Positions 1-8,906 of a DNA stretch of 64,000 nucleotides are shown here, piece by piece. Made by a program: the position numbers and the translations under genes. The stretch lies in contig NZ_GL877879.1 in the NCBI RefSeq assembly GCF_000194155.1, positions 2,098,014 through 2,162,013 of the forward strand. The letters run 5' to 3'. Within the stretch, counting starts at the first letter, position 1; each line of letters begins with the position of its first letter. Source of the DNA: Saccharopolyspora spinosa NRRL 18395 (GTDB taxonomy: Bacteria > Actinomycetota > Actinomycetes > Mycobacteriales > Pseudonocardiaceae). The notes beneath the pieces were generated by a model, which saw only the letters and a list, made by a program, of their open reading frames with translations, was not told the origin of the DNA and did not search any database.

Positions 1-1
1 C

Positions 2-493
2 CCGCTGTTCGGGTACCAGTTCCTCTCGCTGGAGCACTGGGGCAACGCCGTGGCGCAGGCCGAGATCGCCGCGCACAACATGATCAGCGCCGGATCGCAG
101 CGGCGACCGCACCTGTGGACGCCGTCGTTCTGGTCGGCCCAGTTCGGCGTGAACATCAAGTCCGTCGGGGCGCCGTCGATGGCCGACGAACTCATCGTGA
201 CCCAGGGCGCGCTCACGGAACGCAGCTTCGTCGCCGCCTACGGGTACCAAGGCCGCGTGATCGCCGCGGTCGGCTTCGACCAGGCGAAGTGGATGGACTT
301 CTACCGGCGGCTGATCGAGCAGGCGGCCCCGTTCCCGCCCGAATTCACCGGCGTGGACCGGCGCTCCGCTGGACTGCGGCCGGTGCCCGCCGGGTTCCCG
401 GACCCGGCGCTGCCCACCCACGGCCCCACCGTCACCCTGACCGGCCACTCGCCCAGCGAGCGGCGGGTCGTCTTCACCCCGGCCCGCGCCTGA
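2..493 (+). CDS. NAD(P)/FAD-dependent ferredoxin reductase, C-terminal part (cut by window edge)
   Basis: The reading frame is open from base 2, so the start lies outside the window. About 163 residues remain. They match the C-terminal reductase domain of class I ferredoxin reductases: a conserved Trp-Ser-x-Gln-Phe-Gly stretch (about residues 44-49 of the fragment) and the dimer-type segment with Gly-Phe-Asp-x-Ala-Lys. Such enzymes pass electrons from NAD(P)H through FAD to a ferredoxin. The gene ends 24 bases before a cytochrome P450, so it probably supplies electrons to that P450. No ferredoxin gene is visible between them; it may lie upstream. The FAD and NAD domains are not visible. Confidence 0.8.
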   Translation, partial: PLFGYQFLSLEHWGNAVAQAEIAAHNMISAGSQRRPHLWTPSFWSAQFGVNIKSVGAPSMADELIVTQGALTERSFVAAYGYQGRVIAAVGFDQAKWMDFYRRLIEQAAPFPPEFTGVDRRSAGLRPVPAGFPDPALPTHGPTVTLTGHSPSERRVVFTPARA

Positions 494-517
494 CCGACAC
501 ATCGAGGAGCCCGTCCC

Positions 518-1747
518 ATGCCGTCGACCAGCCCGGCGCAGATGATCACCGATTTCTCCGTCCGCGCCGACCCCTACCCGATCTACGCCGAGCTCCGCCG
601 GCAACCGGTGGTGCGGGACGAGAGCGGCGTCCACCTCGTCACCACCTACTGGGAGATCCGCGACCTGCTCCAGGACCCGCGGATCAGCTCCGACGCCCGC
701 AACCTCGCCCCGGGCAACTACCCGATGTCCGCCGCGCAGGACGACGAGGGCACGCTGCCGCCGAGCTTCATCCGGCTGGACCCGCCCGAACACGACCGGC
801 TGCGGCGCCTGGCGATGCGGCCGTTCGGCCCGCCGCACAGCCCGCGGCGCATCCACGACATGCACGGCGAGCTCGCCAGGATCGTGACCGACCTGATCGA
901 CGGGCTCGTGGGCCGGGACCGGTTCGACGTGGTCGACGACTTCGCATACCCGTTCCCCGTCGCGGTGATCTGCCAGCTGCTGGGCGTACCCCAGGAGGAC
1001 GAGCCGCGCTTCCGGACCCTCGTCGACGCGGTGGTGGCGGGCCTCAGCCCGGCCGAGGACGCGGCCGAGCAGCGGCGCCGGGCGCAGCAGAGCCGCCTCG
1101 AACTCGGGCAGTACCTGGCCGGGCTGATCGAGGAGCACCGCCGCCACCCCGGAGACGACATGCTCTCCGTCTGGGCCACCGACGATGGCCCGGAGGGGCG
1201 GATGTCCCTGGTGGAACTGATCACCAACGCTGTTCTGCTGCTCATCGCCGGCCACGAGACCACCGTCAACCTGATCACCAACGGGGTGCTCACCCTGCTG
1301 CGCGAGCCGGCGGCCCTCGAACGGCTGCGGGACGATCCGTCGACGGCTGCTGCCACCGTGGAGGAACTGCTTCGCTACGAGCCTCCGGTGCAGATGCTCC
1401 CCCAGCGAAACACGTTGGCGGACATCGAGATCGCGGGCGCGGTCATCCCCAAGGGCGCTCCGGTGTGGCTGCTGCTCGCCTCGGGCAACCGCGACCCGCG
1501 GCGCTTCGCCGACCCGGACCGCTTCGACCCGATGCGCCAGGACAACCAGCACCTCGGTTTCGGCTTCGGCGTGCACGCCTGCTTCGGAGCGCCGCTGGCG
1601 CGCCTGGAAACGCAGCTCGCGCTCACGGAACTCACCCGCAGGCTGCACGGCCCACAACTGGAGGCGGACCCGCCGCCGTACCGGCCGAGCCCGATCCTGC
1701 GCGGCCCCCGCCACTTGCAGGTGACGGTCGAGGGCATCACCGACTGA
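518..1747 (+). CDS. Cytochrome P450 (first of three)
   Basis: A 409-residue soluble bacterial P450. The I-helix oxygen-activation motif AGHETT is near residues 246-251, the K-helix Glu-x-x-Arg lies in the EELLRYEPP segment near 288-291, and the heme loop FGFGVHACFG places the axial ligand at Cys355. A GAGGAG ribosome site precedes the ATG. It follows a ferredoxin reductase gene by 24 bases, which suggests a dedicated redox pair for hydroxylation of a small molecule. The substrate cannot be read from sequence. It lies 9 kb from the PKS-NRPS cluster with unrelated genes between, so membership of that cluster is doubtful. Confidence 0.93.
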   Translation: MPSTSPAQMITDFSVRADPYPIYAELRRQPVVRDESGVHLVTTYWEIRDLLQDPRISSDARNLAPGNYPMSAAQDDEGTLPPSFIRLDPPEHDRLRRLAMRPFGPPHSPRRIHDMHGELARIVTDLIDGLVGRDRFDVVDDFAYPFPVAVICQLLGVPQEDEPRFRTLVDAVVAGLSPAEDAAEQRRRAQQSRLELGQYLAGLIEEHRRHPGDDMLSVWATDDGPEGRMSLVELITNAVLLLIAGHETTVNLITNGVLTLLREPAALERLRDDPSTAAATVEELLRYEPPVQMLPQRNTLADIEIAGAVIPKGAPVWLLLASGNRDPRRFADPDRFDPMRQDNQHLGFGFGVHACFGAPLARLETQLALTELTRRLHGPQLEADPPPYRPSPILRGPRHLQVTVEGITD

Positions 1748-1961
1748 CGCGCCAGCACGCGAATTCGGTTGTCGTGAAAGCGACTTCCGGTTCGTCGCGC
1801 TCGGCCCAGCCGTTGGCGTTCGTCGCGCATCTGGCCACCGACGGCCATGACCCTGGCGGAAGGAGCAGGCCGATCGCGGAAAGCACCGCAGTGATGTTGA
1901 ACAACGATCTGGCCACGCCCGCGATTGGCTCCAGCGGGTTCTGCTGCTTCTTCGAATCCAT
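1737..1961 (-). CDS. Small hypothetical protein with one hydrophobic segment
   Basis: Reading from the ATG at 1961 gives 74 residues beginning MDSKKQQNPLEP. Residues about 12-35 form a hydrophobic stretch (GVARSLFNITAVLSAIGLLLPPG) that could be one membrane helix; the tail is polar. The 3' end overlaps the convergent P450 end by 11 bases. The ribosome site is weak (GGGGGCG). I do not recognise the family. It could also be chance open frame in GC-rich DNA; the non-random N-terminus and hydrophobic patch argue mildly for a real gene. Confidence 0.35.
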   Translation of the reverse strand: MDSKKQQNPLEPIAGVARSLFNITAVLSAIGLLLPPGSWPSVARCATNANGWAERDEPEVAFTTTEFACWRVSR

Positions 1962-2328
1962 GTCCCAACGCCCCCGAGCTTCGGCTCCGCAGGTGGGAGT
2001 ACCTGACGGCCGCCGCACCCAGCTCGGGCCGAAGCCAGTGGATCACCTTCGGAACCTTTTCCGTTATGGGCAAAGTGAATCCCGCGCTATCGGCGAGGAT
2101 GTGCGACCGCCTGCAAACCGCGATCGTGTTCCGCGCCGGAAAGCCGCCGCTGCTTCGCGATTGCCACAGCGTGATCATTCGTCTCCGGCCCGCGAGGCAT
2201 TAAGCGATCTGAGTGCTGAATGGCAGTGCTAATGAGCGTTGGACTCGATGACCGTTCGGCGGAACACTTGGTTGGTGCTCGATGGATGTCAGCCCCTTTG
2301 GCAACGAGAACCGCAGGATGAGCGGAAC
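1962..2328. other. Intergenic region without a supported gene
   Basis: Between the small minus-strand gene and the small plus-strand membrane protein. Open frames here have no recognisable product or ribosome site. It probably holds the promoters of both small genes. Confidence 0.4.
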
Positions 2329-2514
2329 GTGGACACGTCGTCAGCCGACGTGGACCGGCTGTTGCGGGTTCTCGCCGTGCGCACCCTGGCTCTCGCGTTC
2401 ATCGCCGGGATCGTGGGCGAGGAGATCCTGGCGATGCTCTTCGCGATCGCCGGAGTCGGGCTGCTCATGGCTCCGATCGGCGCCGGGGCGGCGCACCGGC
2501 GGGACGTCAATTAG
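2329..2514 (+). CDS. Small membrane protein, hypothetical
   Basis: I place the start at the GTG at 2329, preceded by AGGATGAG at a normal distance, giving 61 residues. Two hydrophobic helices are likely (about residues 12-30 and 32-52) with a short basic tail, so it is probably an integral membrane peptide. The frame is open further upstream to 2239, but that part looks non-coding. The gene runs tail to tail into a LysR regulator and overlaps its end by 8 bases. Function unknown. Confidence 0.45.
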   Translation: MDTSSADVDRLLRVLAVRTLALAFIAGIVGEEILAMLFAIAGVGLLMAPIGAGAAHRRDVN

Positions 2515-3370
2515 CGAGGTGCTCCAGCAGTGCTCGCGCCGCCGGGTTCGTCGGTTCCGGCACCCGCCCAGCCAGGTAGATCGTCCTGTTGAAGTCCACC
2601 TGTTCGATCCTGGCGAATGGCAGCCTCGCCCGCTCGGCGACCGATTGTGGCACGATCGTGACGCCCAGACCCATCGCCACCAGCTCGATCAGCAGCGGGA
2701 CGTGCGTGGCCTCGCACACGGGGTTGTGGCGGAGCCCGGCTTCGGCGAACCGCTGGCGAACCATCGACTGCGTCACGCTCCCGCTGAAGTCCACGAACGG
2801 TTCGTCGTCGATCTCGGCGAGGCGAACGCGCCGCCGGTGTTCGAGCCGATGTCCCGGATAGGTGACCAGGACCAGCCGCTGGCTCCACTGCGCGTAGCTG
2901 GTCAGCTCGCCCGGCAGCGGTCCATCGGCGGCCAGGTAGGCCAGGTCGAGTTCGCCGTCGCGGATCGCCGCCGCGAGTTCGGGGACCATGCCGTCGCGGA
3001 CGTGGATCTGGATCCCGGGGTGGCGCCGTTGGAACACGCCGATCTCCCGGGGCAGGTCGACGACCGTCAGCGTCTGGATCGTGCCGATGGAAACCCTGCC
3101 GCGGGACAGGCCGACGACCGCGGACACCTCGCCGCGCGCCGCGACTACGTCGGCCGCGAGCCTGCGCGCGACCGGGAGCAGGGCGCGGCCAGCTTCGGTC
3201 AGCGCCACCCGGCGGGTGGTCCGCTCGAACAGCGGCGCGCCCAGTTCGGCTTCGAGCTTGCGGACCGAGGCGCTCAACGCCGATTGGACGATGTGGGTCT
3301 CGCGCGCGGCGGCGGTGAAGCTGCCGGTGCGGGCCACGGCGAGGAAGTGCTCGACCTGCCTCAGCTCCAT
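2507..3370 (-). CDS. LysR family transcriptional regulator
   Basis: A 287-residue LysR regulator. Residues 1-60 form the winged helix-turn-helix (MELRQVEHFLAVARTGSFTAAA, then the SALSASVRKLEAELGAPLFER recognition region). The rest is a periplasmic-binding-like effector domain that starts with RGRVSIGTIQ. It is divergent from the lipase gene with a 259-base gap, the usual LysR arrangement, so the lipase is the likely target and the regulator probably autoregulates. The effector is unknown. Confidence 0.92.
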   Translation of the reverse strand: MELRQVEHFLAVARTGSFTAAARETHIVQSALSASVRKLEAELGAPLFERTTRRVALTEAGRALLPVARRLAADVVAARGEVSAVVGLSRGRVSIGTIQTLTVVDLPREIGVFQRRHPGIQIHVRDGMVPELAAAIRDGELDLAYLAADGPLPGELTSYAQWSQRLVLVTYPGHRLEHRRRVRLAEIDDEPFVDFSGSVTQSMVRQRFAEAGLRHNPVCEATHVPLLIELVAMGLGVTIVPQSVAERARLPFARIEQVDFNRTIYLAGRVPEPTNPAARALLEHLAN

Positions 3371-3629
3371 CCAGCGATCCTATCGCTGGATGGGGCGCGT
3401 TCGAGCGGCAGGACAGAACGCTGAGCGGATCGGGCGAGGAGCTGCCGCACGCACCGCAACCGATCGCGTCCCAATCGCGTTCCAGCTCGCTGAACCGGAT
3501 CGCTCCCACCATCCGTTTCGGTGACCAGCCGGGTACGCACCGATTCTCGTGTTCATAGTTGGGAACGGATTCCCACCGCGAGGAATTTCCGCTTCTACGT
3601 GAACAGAATTCGTCTCCAGGAGGTCAACG

Positions 3630-4451
3630 ATGGCAGCGCTGTCCGAATTGGACCACGCAGTTACCGACTACCAACTCCCGCACGCCTACTGGCTGGCCAA
3701 GGCGGCAAAACTCGCCTACGCCGACGAGGCCGAAATCCGCGAGACCACGCGGCAGTGGGGCTTCGACGACTGCGACTACTTCTACGCCGAACTCGACGCG
3801 TCCTTCCCCATCGAGGACACCCAGGGCTTCGTCGCCCGCAGCGATAAGATGATCATCGTCGCATTCCGCGGAACCGAGCCGAAGAAGATCAAGGACTGGC
3901 TCACCGACACCAACACCCTCGCCGCCCCCGGCCCCGCCGGCAAGGGGCTCGTGCACCTGGGCTTCAGCCGTGCCCTGGACTCGATCTACCCGCGGGTCCG
4001 CGACGCCATCAAGCGCTTCAAGGACAACGGCCAGACCCTGTGGTTCACCGGGCACAGCCTCGGCGGCGCGCTGGCCATGCTCGCCTCCGCCCGAATGCAC
4101 TTCGAGGACCCCAACTTGCTGGCCGACGGCGTCTACACCTTCGGCCAGCCGCGGACCTGCGACCGGTTGCTGGCCACGCCCTACAACCAGGCGCTCACCT
4201 CGCGGGTGTTCCGGTTCGTAAACAACAACGACATCGTTCCCCACCTCCCGCCGGAACCGGTCTTCCACCACGTCGACCAGATCCGCTACATCGACAGCAA
4301 GGGCAAGCTGCACGAGAAGATGACCGTCAATAACGGCCTCGCGGACCGCTTCAAGGGCTTTACCGCCGACGTGTTCGCCCCTGCCTCCGACGGGGTGCGC
4401 GACCACATGATCGACCGCTACCTCGAAGCGATCGAGAAGAACATCACCTGA
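3630..4451 (+). CDS. Class 3 lipase (alpha/beta hydrolase)
   Basis: 273 residues with an AGGAGG ribosome site. The nucleophile elbow is GHSLGGALA with Ser143, the acid is probably Asp201 in NNNDIVPHLP, and the base His213 or His214; this order and the FRGTE oxyanion segment (about residues 79-83) fit fungal-type class 3 lipases. No signal peptide is seen, so the protein may be cytoplasmic or exported by another route. It would hydrolyse acylglycerols or related esters. It is divergent from a LysR gene and followed by a strong hairpin. Confidence 0.88.
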   Translation: MAALSELDHAVTDYQLPHAYWLAKAAKLAYADEAEIRETTRQWGFDDCDYFYAELDASFPIEDTQGFVARSDKMIIVAFRGTEPKKIKDWLTDTNTLAAPGPAGKGLVHLGFSRALDSIYPRVRDAIKRFKDNGQTLWFTGHSLGGALAMLASARMHFEDPNLLADGVYTFGQPRTCDRLLATPYNQALTSRVFRFVNNNDIVPHLPPEPVFHHVDQIRYIDSKGKLHEKMTVNNGLADRFKGFTADVFAPASDGVRDHMIDRYLEAIEKNIT

Positions 4452-4468
4452 CCAGCAATCAGTTCGCT

Positions 4469-4507
4469 GGCAGCCCGCAGCCCGCAGCACTCGGCGCGCG
4501 GGCTGCC
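4469..4507 (+). terminator. Hairpin terminator after the lipase gene
   Basis: A perfect 10-base inverted repeat, GGCAGCCCGC and GCGGGCTGCC, 18 bases after the lipase stop. There is no T-run, which is common for actinomycete terminators. Confidence 0.5.
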
Positions 4508-4824
4508 GGCGACGACCTGAGCCCGCCAAGGCGGTGAAGCGTTCAACCTGCCTCTAGCGCAGGCCGCGATCGCTGGACTCACGACCGATCGCCCGCGCGA
4601 TGGTTGTCCACATCGGACTGTTGCGTGCCGTAGTGGCCGAACCGCTCGTCCGGCGCTTGCGAAGGGAGTCGAGCGACTCCCGCGCGATTCCCGGCTATGA
4701 ACGCTTGGCATGACAGGTCTTCCAGCGGCGCGCCCAGCCGGTTCAAACATGCCAACATCAAAGCACGACGGCCAACGCGGTTCCGGACCACGGGGCATCG
4801 CGGTCACGTCGGAAGGCCACAGCG
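4508..4824. other. Intergenic region, nothing seen
   Basis: Spacer between the lipase terminator and the convergent DHFR-fold reductase. Open frames on both strands have no family features. Confidence 0.4.
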
Positions 4825-5355
4825 TCACTTCACGACGCGCATCAGCATGTTCGGACCCGTCATGTCCAGGACTTCGAGCTTGATGTTGGTCCCGCCCGGG
4901 TGGTCGAACAGCCGAACGCCGTCGCCGAGCAGCACGGGCGTGATCCAGACCAGGATCTCGTCGAGCAGCCCCGCCTCGATCAACTGCTTGGCAACGTTGG
5001 CTCCGAGCACGCTGACCACCTTGCCGCCGGCGGCTTCCTTCGCCGCAGCGACCGCGGTTTCGAGGTCGCTGACGAACGTTACGTCGGGGACCGGTGTGTC
5101 CGGGATGCGGTGGGTGAGCACGAAGCTCGGTCCCGTCCACTGCCCGCCGTAGGCGCCCTCGCTCTCGGTCCCCTTGTTCGGATCGTCGCCACGGAAGGTG
5201 TTGTTGCCGATCAGGAGGGCACCAACCTGGTGCACGATGGCAGCCGTGGCCGGATCGGACTCCAGCTCCAGCTCGCCCAGCCAGGACATGTCACCGCCCG
5301 GTCCCGCGATGAAACCGTCCAACGACATGCTGCACTGGTATTGCACCTTGCTCAT
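4825..5355 (-). CDS. Dihydrofolate reductase family protein (RibD C-terminal type)
   Basis: 176 residues from the ATG at 5355, which follows a GGAGG ribosome site; the frame stays open upstream but without coding character. The start MSKVQYQCSMSLDGFIAGPGGDMSWLG is typical of the stand-alone RibD_C/DHFR-like family, followed by LLIGNNTF and a Rossmann-like core ending in the VLGANVAKQLIEAGLLDEI segment that binds NADPH in relatives. These proteins are thought to be NADPH-dependent reductases; the substrate is unknown and a folate role is not implied. Monocistronic, between the lipase and argG. Confidence 0.85.
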   Translation of the reverse strand: MSKVQYQCSMSLDGFIAGPGGDMSWLGELELESDPATAAIVHQVGALLIGNNTFRGDDPNKGTESEGAYGGQWTGPSFVLTHRIPDTPVPDVTFVSDLETAVAAAKEAAGGKVVSVLGANVAKQLIEAGLLDEILVWITPVLLGDGVRLFDHPGGTNIKLEVLDMTGPNMLMRVVK

Positions 5356-5532
5356 GACCACCTCCGCACGGCTTTCCGCCGATCCACACCGCCGGGCTCG
5401 GTTCACGCACGCTACCAGCAGAATCGCCGGCCGCATCGCCGATTCCGGAACCGCGGACCTGCACAGGCGAAGATGCCGCGAAGCAGGGCTGCGCGGCATC
5501 TTCGAATTTGTCCGATGTGGACCGCGATCCGG

Positions 5533-6984
5533 TCAGTCGGTGCCGAACTCCATCGCGGCGCGGTCGAGCGTCTCGCCTTCGCCGGAGACCGGAGCCTCGC
5601 CGCGCGCGGCGATGGCCTCGGCTCCGCCCTGCGGCATCGCACCGATCAGCCCGGTCGAGGCCGCCTGGGCGGCACCGATGAACGCGGGGCTGGTGCCAAC
5701 CATGCCGAGCCCGGCGTACTGCTCCAGCTTGGCGCGCGAGTCGGCGATGTCCAGGTTGCGCATGGTGAGCTGACCGATCCGGTCCACCGGGCCGAACGCC
5801 GCGTCCTCAGTGCGCTCCATCGACAGCTTGTCCGGGTGATAGCTGAAGGCGGGACCGGAGGTGTTCAGGATCGAGTAGTCCTCACCGCGCCGCAGCCGCA
5901 GCACGACCTCGCCGGTGACCGCCATTCCGACCCAGCGCTGCAGCGACTCGCGCAGCATCAGCGCCTGCGGGTCGAGCCAGCGGCCCTCGTACATCAGCCG
6001 ACCGAGCCGCCGGCCCTCGTTGTGGTAGGCCGCCAGGGTGTCCTCGTTGTGGATCGCGTTGACCAGCCGCTCGTACGCGGCGTGCAGCAGCGCCATGCCG
6101 GGAGCCTCGTAGATGCCGCGGCTCTTGGCCTCGATCACTCGGTTCTCGATCTGGTCCGACATGCCCAGGCCGTGCCGGCCACCGATCGCGTTCGCCTCCA
6201 TCACCAGGTCGACCGGGGTGGCGAACTCCTTGCCGTTGATCGTCACCGGGCGGCCCTGCTGGAAGCCGATGGTCACGTCCTCGGTGGCGATCTCGACCTC
6301 GGGATCCCAGAACCGCACGCCCATGATCGGGTCCACGGTCTCGATGCCGGTGTCGAGGTGCTCCAGGGTTTTGGCCTCGTGGGTGGCACCCCAGATGTTG
6401 GCGTCGGTCGAGTAGGCCTTCTCGGTGCTGTCGCGGTAGGGCAGGTCGTGCGCGAGCAGCCACTCCGACATCTCCTTGCGGCCGCCGAGCTCGGAGACGA
6501 AGTCCGCGTCGAGCCAGGGCTTGTAGATGCGCAGGTGCGGGTTCGCGAGCAGGCCGTACCGGTAGAACCGCTCGATGTCGTTGCCCTTGAACGTCGATCC
6601 GTCGCCCCAGATCTGCACGTTGTCCTCGAGCATCGCCCGGACCAGCAGGGTTCCAGTGACGGCGCGACCGAGCGGCGTGGTGTTGAAGTACGGTCGCCCG
6701 CCGGAGCGGATGTGGAACGCACCGCAGGTCAGCGCGGCCAGGCCCTCTTCGACCAGCGCCGCGCGGCAGTCGACCAAGCGCGCGATCTCGGCACCGTAGG
6801 TCAACGCGCGGCCGGGCACCGAGGCGATGTCGGGCTCGTCGTACTGGCCGATGTCGGCGGTGTAGGTGCACGGGACGGCACCCTTGTCGCGCATCCACGC
6901 GACCGCGACCGAAGTGTCGAGGCCGCCGGAGAAGGCGATGCCGACGCGCTCGCCGACGGGCAGGGAGGTGAGAACCTTGGACAT
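5533..6984 (-). CDS. argG: Argininosuccinate synthase
   Basis: 483 residues from the ATG at 6984. It is the E. coli ArgG type: the ATP-binding P-loop variant AFSGGLDTS is at residues 17-25, followed by [14 protein letters not shown], GCAFH-like and [11 protein letters not shown] segments, [19 protein letters not shown] and [29 protein letters not shown]-type blocks. It joins citrulline and aspartate with ATP to make argininosuccinate in arginine synthesis. It stands alone without argH. An imperfect ARG-box-like site lies just upstream. Ornithine for the nearby PKS-NRPS comes from the same pathway, which may be coincidence. Confidence 0.96.
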   Translation of the reverse strand: [483 protein letters not shown]

Positions 6985-7002
6985 GAGAGAAAGTATGCAC
7001 CG

Positions 7003-7020
7003 CGATGAATGACCATGCAA
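7003..7020 (-). promoter_or_regulatory. Candidate ARG box upstream of argG
   Basis: On the argG strand the site reads TTGCATGGTCATTCATCG, resembling actinobacterial ArgR operators (TGCAT-n-ATTCAT core). It ends 19 bases before the argG start. Hand comparison only; arginine repression is plausible. Confidence 0.4.
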
Positions 7021-7273
7021 ATCCGGGGGTCATTCAGGACCGGACACACGCGGCCGACCACCAGAAGCATTCACCACACCCCCAGCCAGCCAAGTTCCAG
7101 GCCGAGAACTCAATCGATACAGATCCATCGAGGCAGAGACCTCGATTTCCGCACTCTCGACATGAGCGTGCGCTGGACGGTGATGTTCTGTCTCGCTACT
7201 GGCCACGTGCTGCGACTACGGCATGGTCCGAGGTCGTGGCCGTTCGACGTTGGCACACCACCGGTTTGCCGTG

Positions 7274-8782
7274 TCAGTTGGGGATGACCGGAACGTACAG
7301 GTGTGAGGCGTGGTCGCCGCCGAGGTGGATGGTGGCACCGTGTCCGCTCTTGCGGTCGTCTGGGTCGTTGTGAGCGAGCAGTCCCATGTTGTCGTCGTCG
7401 GCTTGGACGCGCAGTTGGAGGCGTTGCCCGGGTTCGAGTGTGATCGAGGTGGGCCAGATCTCCACTTCGAGCAGGGTTGGCACGCCGGGTTCGAGGGGCT
7501 GGATCTCGTCGTGGCTGTGCCACGGGCGGTGCGCAAGGGTGCGTTCGGGGTCGAGTCTGCGGTGGGAGGCGCGCAGCCAGCCGATGCCCATCGGCACCGG
7601 TGTCGCTGCCCCGCCGGGACCGATCGCGGGGATGCGCTGGCCGTCGACGTCGTACTGTTCGAGTTGGACGAAGACGTCCAGGTCGTCGGCGACGCACGAG
7701 ACCCACAGCCGCAGGGCGAGCGGGCCGGTGAGTTCCAGCCGTTCGGTGGCGGTGAAGTCGAAGGTGGCCGGGTACGGCGTCCGGCCCCCGGCCGGCTGGT
7801 ACCAGCTGAGTTCGTTCTGCCCCAGGTAAAGCTGGCGCCATTGGGTGCGGGGAAGCGGCCAGTTCTGTTCGTCGCGCCATTCGACGTCATGGCCGCGGCG
7901 GATCGCGAGCCGGACGGGCGCGACGCCGTCCATCGCGGTCTGGTCGCCGCCGAGGAAGCGTTGCAGGAACCGCAACTGGAGGTCCTTGGCCCAGTCCGCG
8001 TAGTAGGGGTCGATGTGGGAGCCGACGTGAACCACGAGCCATTTGTGCTCGGAGGCGGCGTCGAGCCACCCTTCGATGTTGCCGCGCAGGTGCAGGTGGA
8101 TCGAGCCCCAGTTCCCCGCCGACAGCACGGGCACCCGCACTTGGGCGAGGTCGACGGTTCGCTCGCGGTACCAGTCGTCGAGCAACTCGTGTGCTTTGAG
8201 GTCGTCGGGCATGCTGGCGTGGTCGCCGCCGCCCAACTGCGGGATGATCTGCCGCTGCCACCAACTCTCGGTGGCGTTGGTGTAGATGCCGCCTTGGCGG
8301 CCCCAGTCACGGTAGAAGTCGGTGCAGCCTTCCCAGGCGACGACCGCGGCCAGGTGCGGCGGCTGGAGCGCGGCGACGCGCCAGCCCATCATCGCGTACC
8401 AGGAGATACCGCTGCTGGCGACCTTGCCGGTTGACCACGGCTGCACCCCGCACCATTCGATGACGTCGTAGAAGTCTTCGGCGTCCTTGCGGCTGAAGAC
8501 GTCGAGGCGACCGGCGGACTTGCCGGTGCCGCGCGCGTCGGCGCGGACGACGGCGTACCCGCGTTCGGTCCACCACTGCGGGTTCGGGGTCTCCCACACC
8601 ATGTGGTCGCCCTGGTCGACGAGCTCGTACATCGGGTAGCGCTCCGGCCAGTGGACGTCTTTGCCGTAGGGGCTCATCGAAGCGATCACGGGCACCGGTT
8701 GCTCGTCGTCGGGCCGGAACACGTCGATGGCGATCGGTGTGCTGTCTCTGGTCGGGACGGTCACGTCGCGGTCGATTCGCAT
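7274..8782 (-). CDS. CocE/NonD family hydrolase (peptidase S15 fold)
   Basis: 502 residues from the ATG at 8782, which follows an AGAGGGG site. The N-terminal alpha/beta hydrolase core carries PYGKD, ARGTGKSAG and the nucleophile elbow SSGISWYAMMGWRVA (Ser in Gly-Ile-Ser-Trp-Tyr). The C-terminal half (after about residue 310) is the jelly-roll X-Pro dipeptidyl-peptidase C domain, seen in the ERLELTGPLALRLWVSC block. Relatives cleave esters (cocaine esterase), acyl-amino-acid or proline peptides. The substrate cannot be told. It is divergent from a TetR regulator with a palindrome between them, so it is probably induced by a small molecule. Confidence 0.88.
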   Translation of the reverse strand: MRIDRDVTVPTRDSTPIAIDVFRPDDEQPVPVIASMSPYGKDVHWPERYPMYELVDQGDHMVWETPNPQWWTERGYAVVRADARGTGKSAGRLDVFSRKDAEDFYDVIEWCGVQPWSTGKVASSGISWYAMMGWRVAALQPPHLAAVVAWEGCTDFYRDWGRQGGIYTNATESWWQRQIIPQLGGGDHASMPDDLKAHELLDDWYRERTVDLAQVRVPVLSAGNWGSIHLHLRGNIEGWLDAASEHKWLVVHVGSHIDPYYADWAKDLQLRFLQRFLGGDQTAMDGVAPVRLAIRRGHDVEWRDEQNWPLPRTQWRQLYLGQNELSWYQPAGGRTPYPATFDFTATERLELTGPLALRLWVSCVADDLDVFVQLEQYDVDGQRIPAIGPGGAATPVPMGIGWLRASHRRLDPERTLAHRPWHSHDEIQPLEPGVPTLLEVEIWPTSITLEPGQRLQLRVQADDDNMGLLAHNDPDDRKSGHGATIHLGGDHASHLYVPVIPN

Positions 8783-8835
8783 GGGTATCCCCTCTTTTGG
8801 GCGCCGCCGCCGGGAGACGGTGCCACCCGCGATAT

Positions 8836-8859
8836 GTGAACGTAAATTATCGTTCGCAC
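8836..8859. promoter_or_regulatory. Candidate TetR operator between hydrolase and regulator
   Basis: A near-palindrome centred on ACGTAAATTATCGT, extended by GTGA and GCAC flanks. It is AT-rich in a GC-rich region and lies between two divergent starts, as expected for an operator of the TetR protein encoded next to it. Confidence 0.45.
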
Positions 8860-8906
8860 CTGGGGTGTCGGCCACCCACCCCTCGGTGGGCAGTAACGTC
8901 AGACCG

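Noticed and set aside
115..2232. 705-residue frame over the first P450
   Set aside because: Shifted frame of the ferredoxin reductase and P450 genes, rich in Arg, Pro and Ala without family motifs.
4900..7008. 702-residue frame opposite argG
   Set aside because: Antisense shadow; ArgG motifs are unmistakable on the minus strand.
7201..7241. Hairpin GGCCACG/CGTGGCC between argG and the hydrolase
   Set aside because: Seven-base arms with a long loop are expected by chance at this GC content.
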